From Clostridiaceae bacterium (lineage in GTDB: Bacteria > Bacillota > Clostridia > Saccharofermentanales > UBA5734): 40,644 nt of DNA. The position numbers and the translations under genes were made by a program. Under the pieces are notes generated by a model that saw only the letters and a list, made by a program, of their open reading frames with translations, was not told where the DNA came from and made no database searches. Position 1 is the stretch's first letter, and every line of letters begins with the position of its first letter. The stretch is taken from the NCBI GenBank assembly GCA_012523135.1, contig JAAYJD010000204.1, positions 1 through 40,644 of the forward strand, given 5' to 3'. Shown piece by piece: positions 13,398-22,645 of the stretch.

Positions 13398-13944
13398 GAA
13401 CGTTCCCGCCTACCGGCTGGTCCGCAGCCGGCGCAAATCCCTGGCCGTGGTCGTGCGCGCCGACAATACCGTCGAGGTGCGCAGCCCGCTGACGCTGCCC
13501 AAAGACCGCATCGACCACTTCGTGCGCAGCAACAGCGCCTGGATCGCACGCAAAAAACAGGAGAACCGCGCAAGGACGCACCTGGAACCGGCCCGCCCGG
13601 AGCAGGTTCGCCAGTTTGCCGCGCATTTGCCGGCGCGTATCCAGGCCCTGGCCGACGAGCACGAGCTGCCTTTGCCCCGCGCCATCCGGATCCGCGATAT
13701 GGTCAGCCGCTGGGGCAGCTGCAGCCGCACCGGAACGATCACCCTCAACGGGCGCTGTGCCGTGCTGCCCGAAACGCTGCAGACGTATGTTATCCTGCAC
13801 GAAATGTGCCATCTGCGCCATATGAACCACAGCCCGGCTTTCTGGCAGCACCTGATCGCCTGCCTGCCAGACGCGCGCGACCGGCGAAATCAGCTCAAAG
13901 CCTACCAGTTGGCCCGCCCGGAACGTCAGGAGGCCTGCTCATGA
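13381..13944 (+). CDS. YgjP-like zinc metallopeptidase (DUF45/M48 family)
   Basis: SRWGSCSRTGTITLNGRCAVLPETLQTYVILHEMCHLRHMNHSPAFW (HEMCH...H zinc motif). The start overlaps the end of the upstream gene. Confidence 0.92.
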   Translation: MARTAENVPAYRLVRSRRKSLAVVVRADNTVEVRSPLTLPKDRIDHFVRSNSAWIARKKQENRARTHLEPARPEQVRQFAAHLPARIQALADEHELPLPRAIRIRDMVSRWGSCSRTGTITLNGRCAVLPETLQTYVILHEMCHLRHMNHSPAFWQHLIACLPDARDRRNQLKAYQLARPERQEACS

Positions 13945-14762
13945 GCCGCGTCGTCGTCATCACCGGCGCCAGTTCGGGCATCGGGCTGGAAATGGCCCGT
14001 CAGTTCGCGGCCGGCGGGGATCGCGTCTATGCGCTGGCGCGCCGGCTGCCGGATACCGGCAACGGCCCGGCAGCACTGGCCGCGGGCGACTGGTTCAACA
14101 TGCCGCTCGACGTGACCGACGCTGAAGCCGCGCACCAGGCCGTGGCCAGGATTGTCGCGCGGGAAGGCCGGATCGATATCCTGGTCCAGGCCGCAGGCTA
14201 CGGCCTGGCCGGTTCGGTTGAGGCCATGACTCCGGCGGACGCAGCCGGCCAGATAGGGACTAATTTCCTGGGCGCCTGCCATCTGCTGGGCCCGGTTCTG
14301 GCCTGCATGCGCGCCCGGAAATCGGGCCTGATCATCCAACTGGGCTCCGTCGCCGGCCTGCTGCCGATTCCGTTCCAGGCCTGTTATTCAGCCAGCAAGG
14401 CCGCTCTGGCGGCTCTGACCATGGCCCTGGCCAACGAAGTCCGGCCGCATGGCATCCGCTGCATGCTGGTTCAGCCCGGAGACACCCGGACAGGATTTAC
14501 CGAGGCCCGCGTGCTTAGCGCTGCCGAGGCCACTTTGCCTTACGCCGAACGTTGCCAGCGCTCAATCACACGCATGGCGGCCGACGAACAAAAGGGCATG
14601 CCGGCCGACCGCATGGCCGGCCTGATTATCCGCCAGGCCAACCGGAACCGGCCGCCGCTGGTCTATACGCCAGGCATGTTTTACAAGCTGGCCGCGCTGC
14701 TCAGCCGCGTACTGCCCCGACGCTGGGTCATGGCCGTGATCTATGCGCTCTATGCCCGCTAG
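13941..14762 (+). CDS. Short-chain dehydrogenase/reductase (SDR)
   Basis: VVVITGASSGIGLEMARQFA; ACYSASKAALAALTMALANEV (YxxxK). Confidence 0.93.
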   Translation: MSRVVVITGASSGIGLEMARQFAAGGDRVYALARRLPDTGNGPAALAAGDWFNMPLDVTDAEAAHQAVARIVAREGRIDILVQAAGYGLAGSVEAMTPADAAGQIGTNFLGACHLLGPVLACMRARKSGLIIQLGSVAGLLPIPFQACYSASKAALAALTMALANEVRPHGIRCMLVQPGDTRTGFTEARVLSAAEATLPYAERCQRSITRMAADEQKGMPADRMAGLIIRQANRNRPPLVYTPGMFYKLAALLSRVLPRRWVMAVIYALYAR

Positions 14763-14786
14763 GCGGGCGATACGGAAGGGGAGACG

Positions 14787-15428
14787 ATGAAAGTATTGCT
14801 GGCCGTCACAGCCGCCTGCCTCGGGTTTCTGATTCTGGGCGAGATCCTGCCGCCGGCGATCGGTTCCAGCCTGCTGCTGGCAGCTTTGGCCTGGCTGGTC
14901 GTGCTGATGCGCCAGGATTTTTTGCACAGGCGGCAGATGGGCCGGCGGCGATTGGAACTGGAAGCCCGCTGGGCAATCAGCATCCGGCACCTGAACGGAT
15001 TGCCCTTGCCGATCGACACGCCGGCGACCTTGTTCTACAGCGGCGATCAAATCATTCTGGAGACCGAGCAGGACCAATGGTCGCTGGCGCGCTCCAGTCT
15101 GCTGAAGGCGCTGGTTATCACGCCGGAAAATATCCGCCGCATCAACGACCAGCAGCTATGCCGCCTGCTGCTCGTGGAAAAACGCATCTTCACCGCCCTG
15201 CGGGAGAAAATCCGCCATCGGGACAGCACGGTCCGGCGTTCGGCCATTTTCATCTTGTCTTTTCAGGATCAGCCGGAGAACAAAAGCGTCTGGGTCCTGA
15301 TCGCCTTGAGTCGCCCCCAGGTCGTGGCCAACCTGCTCCAGGCGTCCGGCCTGCGCGATCAGGGGATCGTCCGCATCGCGCACAAACGTGCGCGCCGGCG
15401 CGGCGCCTCGCCCCGCTCATCCGCCTGA
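14787..15428 (+). CDS. Hypothetical membrane protein (about two N-terminal TM helices, basic C-terminus)
   Basis: ORF with an SD-like ggggag upstream; hydrophobic LLAVTAACLGFLILGEILPPAIGSSLLLAALAWLVVLM. No family recognised. Confidence 0.65.
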   Translation: MKVLLAVTAACLGFLILGEILPPAIGSSLLLAALAWLVVLMRQDFLHRRQMGRRRLELEARWAISIRHLNGLPLPIDTPATLFYSGDQIILETEQDQWSLARSSLLKALVITPENIRRINDQQLCRLLLVEKRIFTALREKIRHRDSTVRRSAIFILSFQDQPENKSVWVLIALSRPQVVANLLQASGLRDQGIVRIAHKRARRRGASPRSSA

Positions 15429-15435
15429 CGCGGCG

Positions 15436-15466
15436 ACTTGCCGGCCGTTTCTGCGGCGCGGCAAGT
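15436..15466 (+). terminator. GC-rich hairpin between the hypothetical gene and DAHP synthase, immediately before a TATAAT
   Basis: ACTTGCCG-GCCG-TTTCTG-CGGC-G-CGGCAAGT. No T run, so the terminator call is weak; TATAAT is at 15471-15476. Confidence 0.35.
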
Positions 15467-15506
15467 ATGGTATAATGAACGCCTGCACGGTCAGGGGAGA
15501 GATACG

Positions 15507-16535
15507 ATGAACGTGACCATTCTGGGAAAAATACCGACGACCGCCGAGATCCTCGACCGCTATCCCTTGTCCCGGGAACTGGCGGAACTGAAAGCGCGCC
15601 GCGATGAGGCGATCCGCCAGATTCTGAACGGCCAGTCCGACCGCTTTCTGCTGGTCATCGGGCCGTGTTCCGCGGACCAGGAGGATGCCGTCTGCGCCTA
15701 TACGGAGCGTTTGGGCCGCCTGCAGGAGACCGTTGCGGACCGTCTTGTCCTGATTCCGCGCATTTACACCAACAAGCCACGGACCACCGGCGAGGGTTAT
15801 AAGGGTATTTTGCACCAGCCGGATCCGGAAAAAGCACCGGACATGGCCGGGGGCCTGACTGCCTTGCGCAAGATGCACATCCGTTCGCTGTCCGTTTCCG
15901 GGCTGACCGCCGCGGATGAAATGCTCTACCCCGAAAACCACACCTACCTGGACGACATGCTCAGTTACGTCGCGATCGGGGCGCGCTCCGTGGAAAACCA
16001 GCAGCACCGCCTGACGGCGAGCGGCATCACCCAGCCGGCCGGCATGAAAAACCCGACCAGCGGCGACCTCACGGTGATGCTCAACGCCATCTTTGCCGCT
16101 CAGCACGGCCACGTCTTCGCCTACCAGGGACATGCTGTGCAGACCCGCGGCAATTCGCTGGCTCACGCGGTTCTGCGCGGTGAAGTCAACCGGCATGGCC
16201 AGTGCCAGGCCAACTACCATTACGAGGATCTGATGCGTCTGGCGCAGATGTACGCTGCACGTGAACTGGTCAACCCGGCCTGCCTGATCGACACCAACCA
16301 CGCCAACTCCAACAAGCAGTTCGCCGAGCAGCCGCGTATTGCCATGGAAGTCCTGCATAGCCGGCGATTGTCCCCCGACATCCGCAAACTGGTCAAGGGC
16401 CTGATGGTCGAAAGCTATCTTGAAGAGGGAAGCCAATCCGTCGGGGAGCACGTGTTCGGCAAGTCGATCACGGATGCCTGCCTGGGTTGGCCGGCCACCC
16501 GCAGCCTGGTCCTGAATATCGCCGACCAGGTTTAG
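15507..16535 (+). CDS. 3-deoxy-7-phosphoheptulonate (DAHP) synthase, class I
   Basis: VIGPCSADQEDAVCAYTERL; RIYTNKPRTTGEGYKGILHQPD; VMLNAIFAAQHGHVF; VESYLEEGSQ. Confidence 0.95.
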   Translation: MNVTILGKIPTTAEILDRYPLSRELAELKARRDEAIRQILNGQSDRFLLVIGPCSADQEDAVCAYTERLGRLQETVADRLVLIPRIYTNKPRTTGEGYKGILHQPDPEKAPDMAGGLTALRKMHIRSLSVSGLTAADEMLYPENHTYLDDMLSYVAIGARSVENQQHRLTASGITQPAGMKNPTSGDLTVMLNAIFAAQHGHVFAYQGHAVQTRGNSLAHAVLRGEVNRHGQCQANYHYEDLMRLAQMYAARELVNPACLIDTNHANSNKQFAEQPRIAMEVLHSRRLSPDIRKLVKGLMVESYLEEGSQSVGEHVFGKSITDACLGWPATRSLVLNIADQV

Positions 16536-16559
16536 GCAGACACGAGGAGACCGGCACAG

Positions 16560-17504
16560 ATGGAGCTTGCACACGCCCAAGAACTACTGGAACGCATCCG
16601 ACGCAATGTCAACGAGGTGATCGTCGGCAAACGGGACGCCATCGACCTGATCCTGATCGCCCTGATCAGCCGGGGACATATCCTGCTCGAGGACATTCCC
16701 GGCATCGGCAAAACAACGCTGGTGTCGGCCCTGGCCCGTTCACTCGGCCTGACGTTCCGCCGCATCCAGTTTACACCCGATGTCATGCCGTCCGATGTGA
16801 CGGGCTTCAACTTGTACAACCAGAAAACGGCCCAGTTCGCATTCCATCCCGGTGCGATCATGAGCCAGCTGCTGCTGGCCGACGAGATCAACCGCACCTC
16901 GCCCAAGACACAGTCCAGCCTGCTGGAAGCCATGCAGGAGAACCAGGTGACCGTCGACGGCGTGACCTATCCGCTGCCCCGCCCGTTCATGGTCCTGGCA
17001 ACCCAGAACCCGATCGAGCAGGTCGGCACCTACCCGCTGCCGGAAGCCCAGTTGGATCGCTTCATGCTGCGCGTGTCGTTGGGCTATCCGTCCCTCGAAG
17101 AGGAGATGACCATTTACCAGCGCTTTTCGGCGCGTTCGCCCTTGCTGGATCTGAATTCTGTCGTTTCGGTCGACGAGCTGTTCGAACTGCAGGATACGGC
17201 GGAGCGCCTCTATTGCGCCGAAGCGATCCGGCGTTATGTCGCCTTGCTGGCGCGCGCGACGCGCGAACACAAAGAGCTGCTGCTGGGCACCAGCCCGCGC
17301 GGTGCCCTGATGCTCCTGATCGCCGCCCGCTCACATGCCCTGCTGCAAAAGCGCGATTACGTCCTGCCCGAGGATGTGCAGCAGATGCTGCATCCGGTTC
17401 TGGGCCACCGGCTGCTGCTCAAGCCTGAAGCCAAACTGCACCAGGTCTCGATTCCGGATATTCTGGCCGGTCTGCTGCGTCAGGTGCCCGTTCCGGAAGC
17501 ATGA
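16560..17504 (+). CDS. MoxR family AAA ATPase
   Basis: GHILLEDIPGIGKTTLVSALARSLGLTFRRIQFTPDVMPSDVTG; ADEINRTSPKTQSSLLEAMQE. Confidence 0.96.
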   Translation: MELAHAQELLERIRRNVNEVIVGKRDAIDLILIALISRGHILLEDIPGIGKTTLVSALARSLGLTFRRIQFTPDVMPSDVTGFNLYNQKTAQFAFHPGAIMSQLLLADEINRTSPKTQSSLLEAMQENQVTVDGVTYPLPRPFMVLATQNPIEQVGTYPLPEAQLDRFMLRVSLGYPSLEEEMTIYQRFSARSPLLDLNSVVSVDELFELQDTAERLYCAEAIRRYVALLARATREHKELLLGTSPRGALMLLIAARSHALLQKRDYVLPEDVQQMLHPVLGHRLLLKPEAKLHQVSIPDILAGLLRQVPVPEA

Positions 17505-18736
17505 TCACGGCCCGGGGCGTCGGCTGGCTGCTGCTGATCCTGATTGCCTGGGGCTTTCTGGCCTACAGCGGCCTGGTCCAGCTGCAGCTGATCCTGATGA
17601 TCCTGCTGCTGCTGCCGCTGCTATCGGTCGGGTCCTTATTGTGGCTGCGTACCCGGCTCAAGATCGATGAAAGCATCCGCCAGACCCTGATCCGACGCAA
17701 GGACCAGACCAGCCTGGTCGTCCGCCTGACGCTGCGCAGCCGCCAGGTCGTCGGTCTGGCCGAGCTGCTGATCGCCCGGCCGGGCAAGGACGGCCGGACC
17801 GAGCGGGTAAAACGGCTGACGGCCCTGACGCAGCGGGGCGAAACCACGGTGGTTCTCCCGCTCAGCGGCCATCACCGCGGCTTGTTCCGTGTCGGCCTGC
17901 TCCGCTTGAAATGCCGCGATTTGTTCGGACTGGTCCTGTTGCCGTTCTACCGTTGCCAGCCGGACCGGCTTGAGCCGTTTCTGACGGTTCTGCCCCGTCC
18001 GTACACCTTCGACCCGCTGCAGGACCTGGCCAGTCTGCTCCAGCAGAACCAGCTGCAGAAAGCCTGGAAGCCGGGCAGTGAACTGGACGCCATCGCCAAC
18101 ATCCGCCAGCAGCAACCCGGCGACGCGCTCAAGCGGGCTCACTGGAAATTGTCCGCGCGGCTCGATGAACTCATGATTCGTGAATTCGAAAATCCGCTCC
18201 AGCAGGATGTGCTGGTGCTTTGCGACCTGAACCGGGCCCAGGCGGACAAGCTGCCCTGGGCGTCTTACGGCGACTATTTTTCCGACAGCGTTGCCTGGTT
18301 TACGGAGGTCATTTTGCGTTCCGCGAGCGCCGTCCGGCTGGTCTTTTGGCCGCAGGAGGGGAGACGGGAAGCCCGGGCCGGATCCCTGGAACAGCAGCTG
18401 GACTGCCTGATGCTGCTTTCGGCGCTGGCGGAGACCGGTGACTGGAACCCATCACACCTGGTTGCGGCGGAGTGGGAACGCGCCTCAGACTGCCAGGTTT
18501 TCATCCTGGTGACCAATCGCCTGGACGATGCGACCAGCCGGCAGCTGACCCAGCTGGCCCTGAGCGGTGTCACGGTCTGGCTGGTCATGCTGCAGGGATC
18601 GGTTTTGCTGCCGCGCACGCCCAATCCGATGATCCGGGCGCTGGAGCAAGCCGGTGTTCGGATCTGCCGCTCCGAGTTTTCATCGTTCCGGGCCGCTGAA
18701 AAAAACAGTCCTGAAAATCCGGAGGTCCAGTCATGA
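17501..18736 (+). CDS. DUF58 domain-containing protein
   Basis: Two N-terminal TM helices; PGDALKRAHWKLSARLDELMIREFENPLQQDVLVLCD. Located between moxR and a transglutaminase gene. Confidence 0.9.
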   Translation: MITARGVGWLLLILIAWGFLAYSGLVQLQLILMILLLLPLLSVGSLLWLRTRLKIDESIRQTLIRRKDQTSLVVRLTLRSRQVVGLAELLIARPGKDGRTERVKRLTALTQRGETTVVLPLSGHHRGLFRVGLLRLKCRDLFGLVLLPFYRCQPDRLEPFLTVLPRPYTFDPLQDLASLLQQNQLQKAWKPGSELDAIANIRQQQPGDALKRAHWKLSARLDELMIREFENPLQQDVLVLCDLNRAQADKLPWASYGDYFSDSVAWFTEVILRSASAVRLVFWPQEGRREARAGSLEQQLDCLMLLSALAETGDWNPSHLVAAEWERASDCQVFILVTNRLDDATSRQLTQLALSGVTVWLVMLQGSVLLPRTPNPMIRALEQAGVRICRSEFSSFRAAEKNSPENPEVQS

Positions 18737-21075
18737 GGGCCGCCCAGCCATTGCCGCTGCGCGCCCGCCTGGCTGCGGCGTTGGTCAAGCTCGCGTTTGG
18801 CTGGCTCTACGCGTCCGGTCTGTCCCAGCTGGTTTTGAAACTGAACGGGCTGCCGGCAACGCCACTTACCCAATTGCCGCTGATCCTGGCCCTGCTGCTG
18901 CTGCTGGCCCTGCTGACCTGGAGCCGCTACCAGCTGCTGGCATCCGGCGGAACCGCCTTGCTGGCGGCCTTGCTGCTCTGGCTGAGCCGCAGCCGCTGGC
19001 TGCCCGAAGAAGGCTGGCCGGAGCTGCTGGAACCCTGGGCCCGGCGCGCCACCTGGACGGTTGACTTTCTGCTCGGTTACCAGCAGGGCACGAAGGCCGA
19101 GCTGGCCTGGCTGGCCGGGCTGCTTTGCCTGCTTATCGCGCTCCTGGTCTATCTCGGCCTGGTCCGTTTCAATCTGCCTGGCCTGGCAGCCGTTGCCCTG
19201 ATCGCCGCTTTTTTGCTGGGTATCCAGCTGGACAAGGGTTATGTTCTGGCCTGGGCCGTACCGGCCGCCGTGGCGCTGTGTGCGGCGCTGGCCCGGCAGC
19301 AGAAGAAGACCTACCGCATGTACCGGCCGACCCGCCAAACGCTGGCAGCGCGCCTGATGCTGCAATCGGTCCCGTTCGCGGCTCTGGCCCTCAGCCTGGC
19401 CCTGCTGCTTGCAACCCTGATCCCGACATCGTTCTTTCATTCGCGGGCTTTCGAGGGCTTCATGGACGACTTGTCCGGGCGGATCAGCGCGATTCCGAAC
19501 CAGCAGCGCGAATTGCCGTCGTTCTCGCTGCAGCAGGCCGGCTACTACCCGCTGGTCGATCGCCTGGGCGGACCGGCCAGCCTGTCGGACTCGCCCATGC
19601 TGCGGGTCGGCGGCAGTGCCGAGGCGATGCTGCTGCGCGGTTCGGTCAGCCAGATCTACGACGGCCGGAACTGGATCCAGGACCCGGATCGAAGCTACTA
19701 CCGTTACGACAGCCCGCTGTGGCGCTCCGAGCAGACCGAGGTTTTCGACCTGGAGCGTCCGGATGTCTACACGGCCGGCCTGACCGCCGCCCAGTTCAAC
19801 CGGACGGTCAATGTCAGCTGGTCGCCTCTGCGGTTGCCGACGCGCACTTTGTTTATCGCCGGCAAGCCGCTGCGTGTCTCCCTGGCCCAGCCGGATCCGT
19901 TTATTGCCTATTTCCGGCCTTCCGGACAAATGTTCAGCAAGCACTGGATCCAGCCGGAGCAAGCGGTGCTGCTGACCGGCCGTGTCCTGCGCACCGAGCA
20001 AGCGGGGTTTGCCTCCATGGTCCGCCAGATCCAGGCGTCGCTGCCGCCGGAAGAGCGGGCTGTGCCGCCAGCGGTCACCGAACGCTATCTGCAGCTGCCC
20101 GATCTGCCCGAGTACCGTCCGGGCGGTTTGCCGTACGAGCATGCGCTGCAGCTGACAGCCGGTATTGAAGACCCCTACGCGCGCGTCCTGGTGCTGCGCC
20201 ATGACCTGATGGCGAACAACCGCTACGCGCTTGACGTGACCGTGCCGCCGCGCGACCAGGATTTTGTCAGCTGGTTTTTGCAGACCGGGGAGGGCTACTG
20301 CGTCTATTTTGCGACCGCCATGACCCTGCTGAGCCGCCTGGCCGGTATCCCGGCGCGTTATGTCGAAGGCTATTATGTGCCGCCGGCCGAAGACGGCGCC
20401 GACCGGATTTTGACCGGCGAGCAGGCGCACGCCTGGACGGAAGTCTACCTGGCCGGCATCGGCTGGATCAGCGTCGACGCGACACCGGGAACCGCGGCGA
20501 CCCAGCCCGACCCGACGCCGGTCGTCACGCCGGTGATAAGCGGCCCGCTGACGCCGGCAGTCACCGCGACCCCGACCCCGACGCCGACGGTTGCACCGAC
20601 CGGCGGCCCTAACCCCGGGCCGGACGACAAGGATCCGGATGATCCTGATGCGTCCGGTCAGCCTTTCGGCGCCTTATGGTTCCTGCTCCTGCTGCCGGCA
20701 TTGGCCATCGGGCTGCTGATCCGGGTCTGGCTGCGCAACCGGCTCGGACACGATGCCGCGCGGCTGTCCCGCCAGGTTCCGGATCCGGCGCGCCGCGGCC
20801 GATTCTACTGGCAGGAACTTCGCCTGCTGCTGCATGAACAAGGCCAGACCCTGCGGCCGGATGAATCGCCGGCCCGGTTTCTCAGCCGCCAGCAGATCGG
20901 GGCGACGCAAACGGCTGAAAGCGGCTTGAATGCACTGTTTTACGGCCCCCGGCCGCCGACCGGCTTAGAACTGGCCGCCCTGGCCGGACTCTACGACAGC
21001 CTGGAAGCGGATGTCCGCCGCAAGCGGGGCCTGCTGGCCTGGCTGGTCCGTCTGTTCAAGAGCCGGCCTGCCTGA
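18733..21075 (+). CDS. Transglutaminase-like membrane protein (TgpA-type)
   Basis: Multi-TM N-terminus; catalytic region GEGYCVYFATAMTLLSRLAGIPARYVEGY...AHAWTEVYLAGIGWISVDATPG; P/T-rich linker; C-terminal TM helix. Confidence 0.93.
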   Translation: MRAAQPLPLRARLAAALVKLAFGWLYASGLSQLVLKLNGLPATPLTQLPLILALLLLLALLTWSRYQLLASGGTALLAALLLWLSRSRWLPEEGWPELLEPWARRATWTVDFLLGYQQGTKAELAWLAGLLCLLIALLVYLGLVRFNLPGLAAVALIAAFLLGIQLDKGYVLAWAVPAAVALCAALARQQKKTYRMYRPTRQTLAARLMLQSVPFAALALSLALLLATLIPTSFFHSRAFEGFMDDLSGRISAIPNQQRELPSFSLQQAGYYPLVDRLGGPASLSDSPMLRVGGSAEAMLLRGSVSQIYDGRNWIQDPDRSYYRYDSPLWRSEQTEVFDLERPDVYTAGLTAAQFNRTVNVSWSPLRLPTRTLFIAGKPLRVSLAQPDPFIAYFRPSGQMFSKHWIQPEQAVLLTGRVLRTEQAGFASMVRQIQASLPPEERAVPPAVTERYLQLPDLPEYRPGGLPYEHALQLTAGIEDPYARVLVLRHDLMANNRYALDVTVPPRDQDFVSWFLQTGEGYCVYFATAMTLLSRLAGIPARYVEGYYVPPAEDGADRILTGEQAHAWTEVYLAGIGWISVDATPGTAATQPDPTPVVTPVISGPLTPAVTATPTPTPTVAPTGGPNPGPDDKDPDDPDASGQPFGALWFLLLLPALAIGLLIRVWLRNRLGHDAARLSRQVPDPARRGRFYWQELRLLLHEQGQTLRPDESPARFLSRQQIGATQTAESGLNALFYGPRPPTGLELAALAGLYDSLEADVRRKRGLLAWLVRLFKSRPA

Positions 21076-21151
21076 CCGGCGCATTCGATTTATGATATGA
21101 TAGGAACCAGTCCCGCCGCCAAACGGCGGGACTGTAAACCGACCGGATGAG

Positions 21152-22645
21152 GTGAAACACGTGACCATCATCGAACAGGCGGAGTTGGAACGCCAGCAGC
21201 GCTACATCGGCCAGATCGGCCAGTGCCTGGACGCCTACCGCAGCGAGACCGGCTTCAGCCGCCGTTACTGGATCCATACCTATGGCTGCCAGCTCAATGA
21301 AAACGACGGCGAGAAGATCGCCGGGCTGCTGGCCGAAATGGGTTACATTGAGTCGGGCGACCTGCGCGAAGCCGACCTGATCATCCTGAACACCTGCAGT
21401 GTGCGCGAGCATGCTGACGACCGGCTGTTCGGCAACCTGGGCCGGCTCAAAAACCTGCGGCTCGAAAAACCGGACCTGGTGATCGCTGTCTGCGGCTGCA
21501 TGATGAAGCAACCCGAGCATGTCACGCGGATCAGCCGCAGTTTCGCTTTTGTCGACCTGATTTTCGGGCCCCAGGACATCTACCGCCTGCCGGAGCTTTT
21601 GTACCACCGCCTGACCGAAGGAAAAAAGCAATACCTGGTCGGCGACGAGGACACACTGGTCGAGGGCTTGCCGGTCCACCGGGCGCGCCGCTTCCGGGCG
21701 TTGTGCTCGATCATGTTCGGCTGCAACAATTTTTGCACGTATTGCATCGTGCCGTACACGCGGGGACGCGAACGCAGCCGGCAGCCCGGCGACATCCTGC
21801 GCGAATTGCGCCAGCTGGCCGCTTCCGGCTACCGCGAAGTGATGCTGCTCGGCCAGAATGTCAACTCCTACGGCCAGGATATCGGGGACAGCGACGCGGC
21901 CATCCGCGATTTCGCCGACCTGCTGCAGGCCGCGGCGCATGAGCCTTTCTACCGGATCCGCTTTATGACCTCGCACCCCAAGGATATTTCGGAAAAGCTG
22001 CTGCAGGTGATGGCCGCCCATCCGGTGATCGAGCCGCATCTGCACCTGCCGCTGCAAAGCGGCAGCAACCGGGTGCTCGAACGGATGAACCGCCAGTACT
22101 CGCGCGAGCAGTACCTGGCGATCGTCAGGCGCGCGCGCCAGCTGATCCCGGGCCTGGCCATATCCACGGACATCATTGTCGGGTTTCCCGGTGAGACCGA
22201 AGAGGATTTCGCCGCTACGCTCGATGTCCTGGAACAGGTCCGCTTTGCCAGCGCGTTTACGTTCCTATACTCCCGGCGGACCGGCACACCGGCTGCCGAG
22301 ATGGCCGATCCTGTCGATCCGGCGGTGATGCACGAGCGCTTCACCCGCCTGACCGCGCTGCAGGACGCGCACAGCCTGGATGTCAACCGGCAAAACCTCG
22401 GCCAGTCGGTTGAAATCCTGGTCGAGGGCGCCTCAGCCAAGCAGGAGCAGGTGTTCAGCGGCCGGACAGGCCAGAACCAGCTGGTCAATTTCACCGTCGC
22501 CGACCCGGCATTGCTGCCGGCCGAGGCCCGCCGGCCGGACGGCGGCATCGACGGCAATCGCCTGGAGGGGGGACTGGCCCGGGTGCGCATCCTGGAAGCC
22601 AAGACCTTTTCGCTTTTCGGTGTCCTGGAGGCCTACCGCCCATGA
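21152..22645 (+). CDS. miaB: tRNA-2-methylthio-N6-dimethylallyladenosine synthase MiaB
   Basis: YWIHTYGCQLNENDGEKIAGLL; radical SAM GCNNFCTYCIVPYTRGRERSR; TDIIVGFPGETEEDF. GTG start assumed. Confidence 0.96.
   Translation: MKHVTIIEQAELERQQRYIGQIGQCLDAYRSETGFSRRYWIHTYGCQLNENDGEKIAGLLAEMGYIESGDLREADLIILNTCSVREHADDRLFGNLGRLKNLRLEKPDLVIAVCGCMMKQPEHVTRISRSFAFVDLIFGPQDIYRLPELLYHRLTEGKKQYLVGDEDTLVEGLPVHRARRFRALCSIMFGCNNFCTYCIVPYTRGRERSRQPGDILRELRQLAASGYREVMLLGQNVNSYGQDIGDSDAAIRDFADLLQAAAHEPFYRIRFMTSHPKDISEKLLQVMAAHPVIEPHLHLPLQSGSNRVLERMNRQYSREQYLAIVRRARQLIPGLAISTDIIVGFPGETEEDFAATLDVLEQVRFASAFTFLYSRRTGTPAAEMADPVDPAVMHERFTRLTALQDAHSLDVNRQNLGQSVEILVEGASAKQEQVFSGRTGQNQLVNFTVADPALLPAEARRPDGGIDGNRLEGGLARVRILEAKTFSLFGVLEAYRP

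Noticed and set aside
18274-20430. 718-aa minus-strand ORF opposite DUF58/transglutaminase genes
   Set aside because: Antisense to conserved genes; no family features and a biased composition.
20560-20650. Repeated PTPTPT/ccgaccccgacgccg tract as a possible tandem repeat element
   Set aside because: In-frame P/T-rich linker of the transglutaminase membrane protein, common in secreted and membrane proteins.
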